Shown: in pieces, positions 7,932 to 17,968 of the stretch | Layout: the number at the start of each line of letters is the position of its first letter | How positions within the stretch are numbered: position 1 is the stretch's first letter | NCBI GenBank assembly: GCA_032358255.1 | Contig: JAULBX010028692.1 | Span: forward strand, 1 to 27,312 | From: Heterotrichella gracilis | Lineage: Eukaryota > Sar > Xanthophyceae > Tribonematales > Xanthonemataceae | Direction of reading: 5' to 3' | DNA: 27,312 nucleotides | Notes under the pieces: generated by a model | What the model was told of the DNA's origin: nothing | Databases searched by the model: none | What the model saw: only the letters and a program-made list of their open reading frames with translations | Translations under genes and position numbers: made by a program

Positions 7932-10900
7932 ATGTGGCTTGCGAGAAGCTGTTCCAACGCCTACAAGGGCGCATGCCGGGCAGCATGCAGCTCGCAGCTT
8001 GCAAGAGGCTACTCCGAAGCCAGTGCCGCCCAATGGAGTTGCATGACGTCCACCACACATCTGAGTGCAACCTCGCAAGCATTGGGCAACCCCACCTGGC
8101 AGGTATGATGGCTGGGTGGTCTGCTGCGTGTTTGCATGTATGTGACATACGCTTGCAAACCCTATCGGGCAGACCTAAACCTCCCAGCTGCAACCTATAA
8201 GTGTGTATGCGCCTCCCGAGTACGGGGTTGACTGAATGCAAAGCTTGAGGGAGAATGTCATTGCTGGTCGAAACGTTTCGGTGTTGCTACGTGCAATTGC
8301 ACAGTGCCAGTGATGAACCCGTTTTTCTGAATGTTGTGGCATGTGTTGCATGTGTGGGGAATGCACACCAACATCCCAGCTGTTCTTATTACTATCTACC
8401 CATCCAGCACAGTGGGTTGAATGCCAAGCCGCTGGTTTGGCACGCAAAATTCCCAAGTGAGAACGATGGTGTGTAGTTGCAAAGTTTTTGCTGTGTGCAG
8501 TTCCGAGGAGTAAATGAACAACATGACAGCTGTTGGTCCGCCCACCCTCAAGAACCCACCCCTTGGAGCAGAGGGGCGCAGCGCCACTAAGAACCACTTT
8601 TTCATGCAGCAGGATCCTGTCGCTGCATGCACAAGCGCTGCCACACGTCACAATTCTTCCTCATGGCAAGGCGCCGGCGGGTGGGAGCGCACATCAGCTG
8701 GTGGGTGGGAGCGCACAGTAGCTGGCACAGCACTGGCAGCAGCAACCTTAGTGGCCACCAGCAGTGCAGACTGTGCGGCACAAGAGCAACTTGATGCAGG
8801 TATCCACCTTAACAATCCATGTCTCGCATCTGCAAGTGCCAATTGTGGCGCCCGGCAACCATCCCATTTATGCATTCAAATTATATCATACTTGTGGCAG
8901 AGAGGTACATATATAACTCACTGAATAGGTAAATGACATATGTTCACCCAGGTTAACCGAATCAATTGTTTCATTGAGTTAATAGTAAAAAAATGAAAAT
9001 AAATAACTAAATACGTGCTCTATTGTAGCAGCACGCCCTGCGCAGGGCCATGCGCTACCTGTTCGACCTGTTAGCACCACATATAGCGCATAACCCATCC
9101 CCGCTGCACACAGACACTCAAAAGCACGCGGGTGGCGACCTGGTGGGTGGGGGTGCGGCTGACCAGGAAAGGGCAGTGACCATGCTGCCAAACCCCACGC
9201 TCTTCAGGGCTCACCTTTTAGCATTTTGCTATCGTACAGGCAATGTATCATGCCTGATCCACTTCTGGCGCCACACCCACCAACTTGGTGCCCTCATTCC
9301 ACAGACACCCTGAGGCACCTGGGTGGCGACCTGGTGGGTGGGCGCGCGGCCGACCAGGAGCGCGCGGTGAGCATGCTTGCTGACCTCACGCTGTTCCTGG
9401 AGCACCACGTCAGCCTGCTGGATGCTGGGCTGCTGGCGCCGCTCATAGCGGTGGTGAAGGAGGAGGGCAGCCCGCCTATGGTAGGTGGGCTTTGTTTAGG
9501 AAGCTGTGGGCAGCGGAATGCCCACAATGTAACTTTTGTTATGTTCCCCTTGGTTCAATCAATTGTGCCAGTCAGGATTGTGTCTGTTTTGTAGCCATTG
9601 CACGTGCCGGCTGCTATGTGGAATAAAATGGCAGGCAGGCGAGGGTGCTTGAATCTGATTGAAGCTGGTCACAGAAAAAGCCCCACGATCTGCTTCCCTT
9701 AAACACTTCCAACTTGCAGCGGGTTTTGAAATGATGCATGCTCCGCATGTGGCCAGTGCATATAGCTCCAGAGTCAGCGCCGGCATCAATTGAAGGTGCT
9801 GCTACCGCCACCATGTGTAAGATGCAACACCACCCCAATGAAGTCCATGCTATGTGTAGGGTGCAGTCGTAGGGCTTAAACCTCCCCATCCCCACAGGTG
9901 CGCACCATTGCCCTTGGGTGTGTGGCTGACCTCATGAAGAACCAGGAGGTGCGGTGGGCGGCTGAGGGGGACCCGGCGTTCATGCAAGTGGTGGTGCAGG
10001 CGCTCAAGGCAAGTGGGAGGGAGTGGGGGCTGAATTAGGGTACAGACCATAGGGTACAGACTTAGGGTTTAGGGTGCAGGTTCTAGGGTTTAGGTGCCAG
10101 GGTTCTACAGGAACAGACTATAGGGTACAGATTTAGGGTTTTTTGGAGGACTCTTTCAGGAGAGTTAGCTACATGCGCTCAAAAAGTGCAGTCGTTCAGC
10201 GGTGGTGGTGCCTACACCAATGTGTGCGTAATGCGCTGTGTTGTCTGTGCAGGGCACAGGCGCTGGGTGGCATGATGTGGCAGAGCAAGGCGGCAAGGCG
10301 AGATCACATGCCGCGCGTGTCATCGCTGAGCTGGCAGGGGACATCAACATGCATGGAATGCTGATAGAGTCTGGGGTAGCTGATGAGATTGCCAAGCTGG
10401 GAGCTGAGCTGGTAAGCCATGCGTTGCACAGCTTGCAACATCGGCCTGGTTCTGCCTAATGTGCCCACAATCACTACCGTGAGGAAGTGGATCTGGTATC
10501 TGGTACATCATGCAGCATGATGTCGGCCCGCCAGAAGGATGGCCTACAGGCTGAAAATGCTATTCTTTGGCGGTCACTTGGATTCATTCATCCTGCACAT
10601 GACGCACCAATGGAAGGGAGTACAATATCATCTGTTGCACAGGCGGATGACTTACTGGTCATATTGCTGTTCTTTGGCAGATATTTGGATTATTTAATCA
10701 TGCGCAAGGGATGGGAGTTAACATCTATTGGTAAAGGACATGACATGTGTTGCACAGGCGGATGCAAAGAGGGAGTCCTCCACTGCCTACTCCGATGCCA
10801 TGGGCAACGCGCCAGGCAACCTGATTGAGGAGGGGAGTAGGGAGGGGGAGCGCTACACAGCAGCTGCGCTGGCGGCGCTTGCAGGGTCAGCGCAGGGCGC

Positions 10901-12602
10901 GGAGCTGCTGGCAAAGGGCCATGAGGATGCCATCAAAGGTGGGGGCTGCTAGGTATAAAAATCAAGTTTGGGACAGTTGAGAGACACAGTGGGGGATGTT
11001 AGCTGGCCAGGCACCAAGTGTGGATTAGAAGGTGCAGCAAAAAGCACAGCCATGGACAACCAATGGTGCCTGGCTGCTGCTTGATTGGGTTGTGGGATGA
11101 CAAAATGTTCAGCTGAAATGAGGGCGGTTGTGACGTCAAAATGGTGCAATCTGGCTGCACAGCCAGTACAATAGTTATTACATGCATACCAACACAAAAC
11201 GGAGATCAGCTGTGTACATCCCTTAGCGCAAAAAGAGTAAATGAATGGAAACCTAGATGGATGTGTACGGTCATGCATAGCTGATCTCTTACATGGAATC
11301 GCTGCATTGCAGGGCTGGTGTACTGGGCGACAGACAGTGACCATGTTCTGCGGCGCTACGCAGTGGGAGGCCTAGCACGCCTGGTCAGCTCCCACCTGCT
11401 GGGGTTTGACCAGGTGTTTGCACATGGTGTGCAGGCGCTGGTGTCAGCACTGACGTGCAGTGACCCTCAAGCCCAATGCTACGCTGCAAGCGCAGTAGGT
11501 AAGCCGCCAGTATGACACCAGTAGGTGCCACTCCTGCCAGTTTGTGAGTTGGATTATCAATAAGCAGACTGTTTTGTACACTGGCTTGCACCAACCCGTA
11601 AACTGCCAAATTCTTGCTTCGATTTTAAATATGAATGTTAGTGGTGGCTTGTGAAGCATGCGCTTACCACCAGTCTACCAGGTCGGTGCATGCTTAGCCA
11701 GGGATGTGATGAATCATTTATCGCTGATGATGCTTGCCATGCACAGGAACAATGGCTGCTCAAGGTGAAAGGGTGGGGCAGGAGCTCGTCAAGGCTGGAG
11801 TGGCCAGCGGACTGTTGCAGATGCTCACACCACCAGAAAGCAACACGGTATGAATGCAGAACCTGCCCCATTGACTGGCAGTCCTTCTGCCACTGCAGCC
11901 AATTTGATGTGTTGCACTTGAAATCTGGCACAGGTATGGTCACGAAGGATGATTTTGGTGCGCTGTACGTAAAGTAAATTCTGCCATAATTGCAGACAAC
12001 ATATGAACCATTTAATGGTTCTGCTGATGCTTTTTGCATGCTTCTACATAATTTGACTTCATGCCTGCAGGCATCTGGCTACACACCATCGTTCTCACTT
12101 GGGGTTCATCGAGGAGTCATGCGTTGCGCTTTGCGAGCTATCATTAGCTGCAGTGAGAATGCCCCCATAAAGCAGTCTTTGCTACAAGAAAAGGTTACAG
12201 AGGTGCTCAAGGTAAAGCGTGCACCATCGTTTCTGACCATTAATGGAAGAATTGTGTCACTGACAGTAGCAGCAATGTGAGTTGGCATCATAACACCTTG
12301 CTGACCCTGGTCATGTAGCTGGTGCAGGAGAGTTTTGGGGGTCATCATAATTCATTACAGAATGTATGACGGTAAGCCTGCTTAGGAAACTGTGTATGCA
12401 GATTGACAATGGCACCTGCTGAGAAAAACAATAAACTTTCTGTATCAAACATTACAGGCAGCATTCAATGCAATTTGTTGATCTGAAATATTTTCCTCCT
12501 ATCTTGCAGGGTATTTCTGGTGGCAAAGGTGCATCAGCTCGAGAGCTGCAGGGCTTGATGGCCCAAGCTGTGGAGCGGTTTGGGTCAGAGAAAAGTAATT
12601 GA
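7932..12602 (+). CDS. ARM-repeat protein with mitochondrial-type leader and membrane segment
   Basis: Ten exons join in phase: 7932-8102, 8610-8799, 9305-9480, 9898-10008, 10253-10411, 10758-10938, 11313-11498, 11747-11847, 12071-12211 and 12510-12602, about 502 aa. The N-terminus (MWLARSCSNAYKG...LARGYSEAS) is rich in Arg, Ala and Ser and free of acidic residues early on, like a mitochondrial presequence. Exon 2 holds two GGWERT units and a short hydrophobic stretch (VAGTALAAATLVATSSA). From about residue 125 the protein is a series of Ala/Leu-rich helical units such as LLDAGLLAPLIAVVKE, AARVIAELAGD, YTAAALAALAGSAQGAELL and RYAVGGLARLV, typical of armadillo repeats. Intron 4 uses a GC donor (AAG|GCAAGT). 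Exons 3-10 are firm; exons 1-2 fit in phase but are less certain. I do not recognise a specific family. Confidence 0.75.
9040..9210 (+). repeat. Decayed copy of ARM-gene exon 3 with its acceptor
   Basis: Sequence from about 9068 to 9206 parallels 9255-9400. Functional exon 3 begins at 9305 after TTCCACAG; the copy begins at 9114 after CACACAG, a period of 191 bp. The copy still reads GGDLVGGGAADQERAVTMLP, against GGDLVGGRAADQERAVSMLA in the real exon, but it lacks the second half and any usable donor. It is a decoy acceptor rather than an exon. Confidence 0.82.
10035..10140 (+). repeat. Degenerate TAGGGT(TTA/ACA) repeats in ARM-gene intron 4
   Basis: Units such as TTAGGGTACAGAC, CATAGGGTACAGAC, TTAGGGTTTAGGGTGCAG and TATAGGGTACAGATTTAGGG follow each other just after the GC donor of exon 4. 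They are telomere-like heptamers mixed with a longer TAGGGTACAGA unit. Confidence 0.75.
10634..10766 (+). repeat. Duplicated acceptor boundary of ARM-gene exon 6
   Basis: The 17-mer TGTTGCACAGGCGGATG occurs at about 10634 and again at about 10750, where it spans the functional acceptor (CACAG|GCGGATG). The spacing is about 115 bp. The first copy is followed by ACTTACTGG and has no coding similarity beyond the match. Confidence 0.75.
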
Positions 12603-12818
12603 TCCAGTTGCTGCATTGGATTGGGTATTCATTGGAGGGTGTTCGTCATCAAGGTGTGCATTCATGCCTGTCAGGTGAAAATTAATTTGGACATCAACCC
12701 TATCTGGTGGATTGCTCGTTAGTTAGTCATTGACAATGCCGGCACCGTCACGATTAAGTTGGTCACGAAAACTTTATGCAAACATCCTAGATATTTCTCC
12801 AGGTGCTTATCATCGCTG

Positions 12819-14885
12819 TCACTCCTCTGCCGCCATTGCCACGTCAGCGGTTGCACTGGCTTGCACCCATGCTGCTGGTCCCTGGTGGTGTTGTTTCTGT
12901 GAGGACATGAGTATTCGGTGAAGATATGAGTAGGATGGTAGCTGGTCTGGGTGTAGCCGGTGAATGTACTCGAGCCACTCAGTCAGAAAGTCAGGAATTT
13001 TGCCTTGTTTTTTCAAGGTCATCCACTTGTAGTCCCTCACTGCTGACATGTCAAGAAGTTGCTCCATGTCCCAGCCACTGGGGTTGTGGGTGAGAGGGTA
13101 GTCCTTTGTGATGTTCCATGGCAGCATGCCAAGCCACATTTCGAGCAGGCTGAAGCAAAGGCTCTCAAGGTCATCTTTTGGTCCCTGTGAGAAACCAGCA
13201 TTTATCATGATAGGGAACATGGCTGTACTGCACAACCTGCTGGTGTTTGTAACCCAAAGGACATGCATGAGACGACCACATAGTTTGCTGATCAGGCGAT
13301 CTATGAGGTGTGAAGCAACGTACCTGGCGGATGAATCGCAACGCTGAGGTTGAGCTGTAATCAGGCGTGCCGCAGTAGTGGTGCGAGTACGGATACTCAC
13401 CTGCATTTGGGGTATCATGGATTATAAGGGTATTTACCTGCAATGCATGTCCTAATCAAGACTGCATGTGCCATTTTACCAGTGCTTATACCAATGCCGG
13501 GGCCGCTGTCATGCATGCCATGTGCAAGCTACAGGTCTACCTGTAGCGCATGCATAGGGGAAATCCATGTGTCATGTTATGGGTCAGGGGTTATCTGATA
13601 GGTGAACTTCAACAATGCATGCCATGGGGCAAGAATTGAGCACTGACACCTATAATGCACTTCACCATCAGGTGCCATCATGACGGTCATGATGGCACCT
13701 GGTATCAATTTGTTTGAAGCCACTCACCTGGATTTGGCATTTTGTGCATGAATCCCAAATCAATGATGAGGACTTTTGGAAGCATGCAACCGCTGTTGAT
13801 GTAGTCGTAGCTTACACAGAAGTTAGCAGGTTTGACGTCCCGGTGTACGTAGCCACGCTCATGAATTGCCTGCAATGCCGTCACCATGCCCGAGGCGTAG
13901 TGCAGAAAATTGTCTGCATTAATGGCCTTCAGGCTGGCATACCACAGCAAAGTTATTAGTCACCAATTTGAATGCAAACCTGCACATGTGTACCAGGCTG
14001 TGCATTGTGCATAATTTCTTTTCTTACGGGCAGGTTTACACTGAGTTGCATGACGCCTGATGTAATGGTGCCAAGCCCAAAAGCGGTTTCAATGGCCACG
14101 GTATGCCTGCGCTTCTGATACAGTGTTCATGAGCAATCTTTTATCCAATGGTGCAGCAAGTGAACATATGCAGTTTCAGCACCTTTTTAATTTGTCTAGG
14201 CTAGGTCCCAGCAACGACATCGTCATCCATGGCCGAATCTCGTTCTCAGCATATTTCACTAGACCTGTCTCGAACACTAGAGGTGTGGCAGACGTCTTGC
14301 TGCTGCCAGAATCCTGTGTAAAGGTGTGGGACATGTACATTATTCACGATCATGTAGCATGCGCCTAGTGAGCATTCAATGACTTAGCAGGCTATAAATT
14401 TCAATTCAAGCCATAGGACCAAAACATCCTGTAGCCATTGAGTGGGCATTTCATCTTTTGGATATGGCAACTGATTGGCATCTTAAGTGGGCCTTGCTTG
14501 CTTGCAAACCTTAAGTCTGTCAAGCTTGAGGGATGACACATCTTGTAAATGAGGTAGGGTTTGAAGTCAAACATGAATGTCCTGGGGTGTCAAATTGGTG
14601 ACTTGGTTTTAGGCTTTTGGAAACACTCACCATGGCTTGGTAGCCCTCCCATTCATCCTTGTATGCCCTCCAGCTGAACTCATTGTCGTCAAAGTTGTGA
14701 ACAGGGTCCCATAATTTCAAGGCGCAGATTGAATCTGACTCCAAATGCAGGGCTCTGAAAACAGTGCCTAATCCTCCAGTGCCAAGCTTGTTTAATAGAC
14801 GATAGGTCATTATCTCCTGAATGACATTTGTTTCTGCCTCTGCTGGCAATTCAGAAGCTTGGTCTATTTTCATGATGGAGGCCAT
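12819..14885 (-). CDS. CK1-superfamily protein kinase
   Basis: Five exons join in phase: 14885-14631, 14313-14183, 13933-13728, 13400-13324 and 13184-12819, giving 1035 nt and 344 aa. Visible motifs are the glycine loop LGTGGLGTVF (34-43), the Lys in CALKLW (K57), MSLLGPSL at the hinge, HRDVKPANF (D161, K163), IDLGF in place of DFG (D187), and CGTPDYSS followed by KDDLESLCFSLLEMWLG. LGPSL, the Lys two residues after the catalytic Asp, and DDLES-type helix F are casein kinase 1/VRK/TTBK-group features. The canonical APE is absent, as usual in CK1. The Phe-to-Leu change in the DFG motif is unusual but keeps the metal-binding Asp. The C-terminus is short and ends AMAAEE. It converges on the ARM gene with only 216 bp between the stop codons. 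Confidence 0.9.
13528..13547. repeat. Perfect inverted repeat in kinase intron
   Basis: GCTACAGGT and ACCTGTAGC (9-bp arms) flank a 2-nt spacer. Outside the arms, ATGCATGC (about 13511) and GCATGCAT (about 13547) extend an imperfect palindrome. It lies in the intron between kinase exons 3 and 4. Confidence 0.7.
13671..13699. repeat. Perfect 14-bp palindrome in kinase intron
   Basis: GGTGCCATCATGAC and GTCATGATGGCACC are separated by a single base, so the locus could extrude as a cruciform or form a tight hairpin in the transcript. It lies 27 bp beyond the donor of kinase exon 3. Confidence 0.8.
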
Positions 14886-15668
14886 GTTCAACTCAGTGAG
14901 TCAGATTCTGAACAAGGCTTAGCACAATATTCTCACAAGTCCTTAGGCTAGCAGGGACAGAGACCTTCTGCAGTTTTATGCATTTTGCACACAGTGACTG
15001 CAATGACCTACACGAGGAACTACCATTTGCATGGTGCATAGGTGGTGCACTGAACCTATCAGGCCATGGTAGTATTGAGCTTATTAACAACTCGTTTGAG
15101 TGTGCACAAAGCTCAGTAGTCAGCGTGCTGTCACAGTGCTGTAAAAATGGAACGAAGCGCTATGCCTACAGCACGAGTGAAACTCCAAAACGAGTGTTAC
15201 AGTGTATCAGTGCGGCATCTCATTAAGTCATTGTTTTTATCTCGTTGTTGCGGCAATGAAAGGCTCTGTATTTACGAGCCAGCATTGATTGCAGCAGCAG
15301 CCATGAACGCCACTGTCATGCATGCCGATGGCTGGGGCCCAATGGCTGGGTCCCAAATGGAGACGGAATGCCATCGGATTTCATGGAAATTTGGACGGCC
15401 GTTGCCCACATCGTTATTTAAGCCATTGACAAGCCGACAGCATCCAAACGCCTTATTTCTCGTTGAAGGTTGAGTGTACCTGCTCGTGGTGTGTTACTGT
15501 GTTGCCAATCTTAAAAGGGCCTCGAAGAGGGTTCCGTGTCAGGAGGGTACCAGGTATGTTTACCTCAACACTGTGCAACGGACACATAACTAGGACACTC
15601 AAATACAGCCAACGTTTACAGTGAACATCTCAACTTGATTGGTATGACCCTGTCAGCTGGCAAGAGCA
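14886..15668. promoter_or_regulatory. Divergent upstream region of kinase and coiled-coil genes
   Basis: This is the sequence between the kinase start and the best candidate start of the coiled-coil gene. A 108-codon open frame (15147-15473) on the plus strand shows no motif, and its Met-rich start could equally be a 5' UTR. At 15328-15359 a near-repeat TGGCTGGGGCCCAA / TGGCTGGGTCCCAA is seen. No core promoter element is clear. Confidence 0.3.
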
Positions 15669-17698
15669 ATGGATACTTCTCCCATTGGTAACTCTGCTTG
15701 GGCAAAGCCAAACCCAGTGGAGTGAACTTCTTGGTTTCAGCTGACTCTGGGAATGCATTGCCTGTCAGCAGTTCAACAATGGCAATGGTCTAGTTTACCA
15801 GTTCTGTTTCATTTGCACAACCCTCGCCATACTGCCCAGAACTATGCGTGTCAACAGTGTATTTGTACTATAGAGGCCACAGGCCTGGTGTGGTGGTGAT
15901 GCAGAGTCTGGCACAATAGCCATTGTTCACCCATAACAATGACTGTCTATGATGCACGGTCATTGTGGGAGTGTTTCAGCCACTGGTTTGAAGCTGCCAT
16001 GCATACTGTGATGTATGCAGAGAACTCTCACCATGAAATTCTGGATGGACTTTGTGTTATGGCTATGCGTAATTGCTGTGCCGCCTTGTGCACGCCTTTG
16101 CCATTTATTTTCTTTTCTTCTTTTTGCTCCCATCCCACTCAGGTTCATGTTGACATAATACTGACATTGCCAACCAAAATCATTGTGTGACTGCAGCTTC
16201 TCATCGCGGTCTGGGCCCAGGCAGTGAGTCATCACCATCGCAGCGCAATAGCAGCATGCAGGGCAACGGCAAGTTTGGACCCATGGATCTCAAACACAAT
16301 ACTGGCAATGGTCCACACGCCGGCAGCCAAGCACAGGCTTTGGTGGCAAGGAACTTTGGGCAGTTGACCAACTCTCTGCAAGGACCAAATTTGGGCATGG
16401 TTTTGTCAAGGCCAGTGAATATCAGGACATCAGGAAGTGCGCCCATGGCAACAAATGGAATTGATATGCATCGGCAGCTGGAAAATTTTGGACTTCAATC
16501 TGCACAGCTCGGTAATGCTCCATTGATGCATTAATCACTCACTGCATGTCTTGTTGCACTCTGTAATTGCAGTGGATCGGCAATCCCAGGCTGTATCGCT
16601 ATGGAAAACGGCACTGCTGACATAGTCTTCCCTTCCTGATCGTCACTGATGCATTGTGTGGTGTTCCCAACCGTGCGCATGCCACACATGATGTCAACTG
16701 CACTGGCTGACTTGTGATGTCTTGGTTGCAGAGCAGCAGATACGGGACTGCCAGGAGAAAGTACTTGAAGCTAGACAGGTGAATATATATTTATGTGGCA
16801 TGGTACTTTCAGTTAACACTACAGTTGCTTGCATGTTTATTTATAAGCAGTCGTGCGGCGTGGGCCCACACTGTGATTACATCTGGCAGCGCCTTTGGAC
16901 AATAATATTATTATAGATGAATGTTGAGGTTCTTAGAGTTCCAACCAGCAATCGTCCCTGCCCATTTGCCCAGTATCTGTTACAGCGTCATCATTGCCAC
17001 TCTGATTCTGTGTCATTGTTCAAAACTCCCGTTGGACAGGTCAGACTGAGTCTCAATGTTAGTCGTCAGCACTGCATCTGGTCAAAAGCTGCTTTGGCAC
17101 AATGTCATGACTCATCGGATGCAACTGCCAGTGGTGCCCGCTGCTTCTATGCCTTATAACCTGCTTCATTGGTGTAGGAATACCAAAACCTTCTGGAGCA
17201 ACGCAAGTTTTACAGCGACATTGTACAGGCCACTACTTGCGAATGTACGGAGCTGACAGCAGAATGCCACCAGCTAAACCAAGAGCTGTGTGGCAAGAAG
17301 GTGCGCGCATGTGAGCAATACCAGTCAGACACTGAATGTTCACAGCCCACCAGATTGAGTGCAGTGTGCATTCACGCTGTAGGCATACAATAAATACGAG
17401 TGCCTGCATTAGCTCGTGGTCATTGTTGTGCAAAACAGAGATAAGAAAATAACCTTAGCTGACTACCTACCTTCATGCATAAAATTGCAGGCGGAGAACG
17501 ACAAATTGACGGCAGAGATTGTGGGCTGGAAAGACGAGCTGCAAGCAAACCAGACAGCTCTTCACAACGAGATGGAAAATTTTGTGCAGCAATGTGCTGA
17601 GCTGGACGCACAGATGAGGTAACTGCTTGATTGTAATGCAAATTGTAATTGCCCCACATTGCATTTGCAGGTCCCCTTCTGCCCCCCAACCTCTGTGA
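15669..17698 (+). CDS. Small Gln/Gly/Ser-rich protein with C-terminal coiled coil
   Basis: Exons in phase: 15669-15687 (tentative, ATG in GCAATGG context), 16197-16511, 16732-16778, 17178-17300, 17491-17618 and 17671-17698, giving about 219 aa. The central exon is polar and low-complexity (SSPSQRNSSMQGNGKFGPMD, later RNFGQLTNSLQGPNLGMVL). The following exons form a heptad-rich coiled coil (EQQIRDCQEKVLEARQ, EYQNLLEQRKFYSDIVQ, ENDKLTAEIVGWKDELQANQ, ENFVQQCAELDAQMR). The last exon adds SPSAPQPL and a TGA. The first exon is the weakest element; it was chosen because it gives the required phase 1 and a GTAACT donor. A tandem AG stretch at the 16732 acceptor (GCAGAGCAGCAG) allows alternative acceptors. 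I do not recognise a family. A phase-compatible alternative 3' exon at 17855-18104 would give a Cys-rich tail instead. Confidence 0.6.
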
Positions 17699-17968
17699 TT
17701 CTACACCACCAGTTCCATTCCACCAGTTTACTGTCAGAACTGATTGCACAACATTGTGGCAATGCAGCCTGCTCCTGAAGTCCAGCGGATGCTCCTGGAC
17801 AGACCCTGAATAGACCACGACCATTAAGATGAGGCCGAGGATTGTTCCATGAAGGTTGACTCGCACCGCTGTACGATTTGCCCAGGACAGGGACCATTCA
17901 TGTCGAAACAACACAGCCACCTATTGTCGCGACTGCTGCTTCCACCACTGCGGCTGTCCCAACTTGGA

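Noticed and set aside
8514-8609. Open frame beginning MNNMTAV as a first exon of the ARM gene
   Set aside because: An in-frame TAA precedes it and it is not needed; the acceptor TTTTTCATGCAG at 8609 gives the same frame in phase with exon 1 and with exon 3.
9032-9113. Exon encoding HALRRAMRYLFDLLAPH in the ARM gene
   Set aside because: No donor with a phase compatible with exon 3 follows, whereas exon 2 joins exon 3 directly in phase; the region is part of the duplicated boundary.
15147-15473. Separate 108-codon gene upstream of the coiled-coil gene
   Set aside because: No recognisable motif, no clear splice continuation, and its position fits a promoter or 5' UTR.
16573-16592. A 20-nt microexon in the coiled-coil gene
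   Set aside because: Skipping it gives a cleaner junction (CTC G|AG CAG CAG) with a canonical acceptor and a continuous coiled coil.
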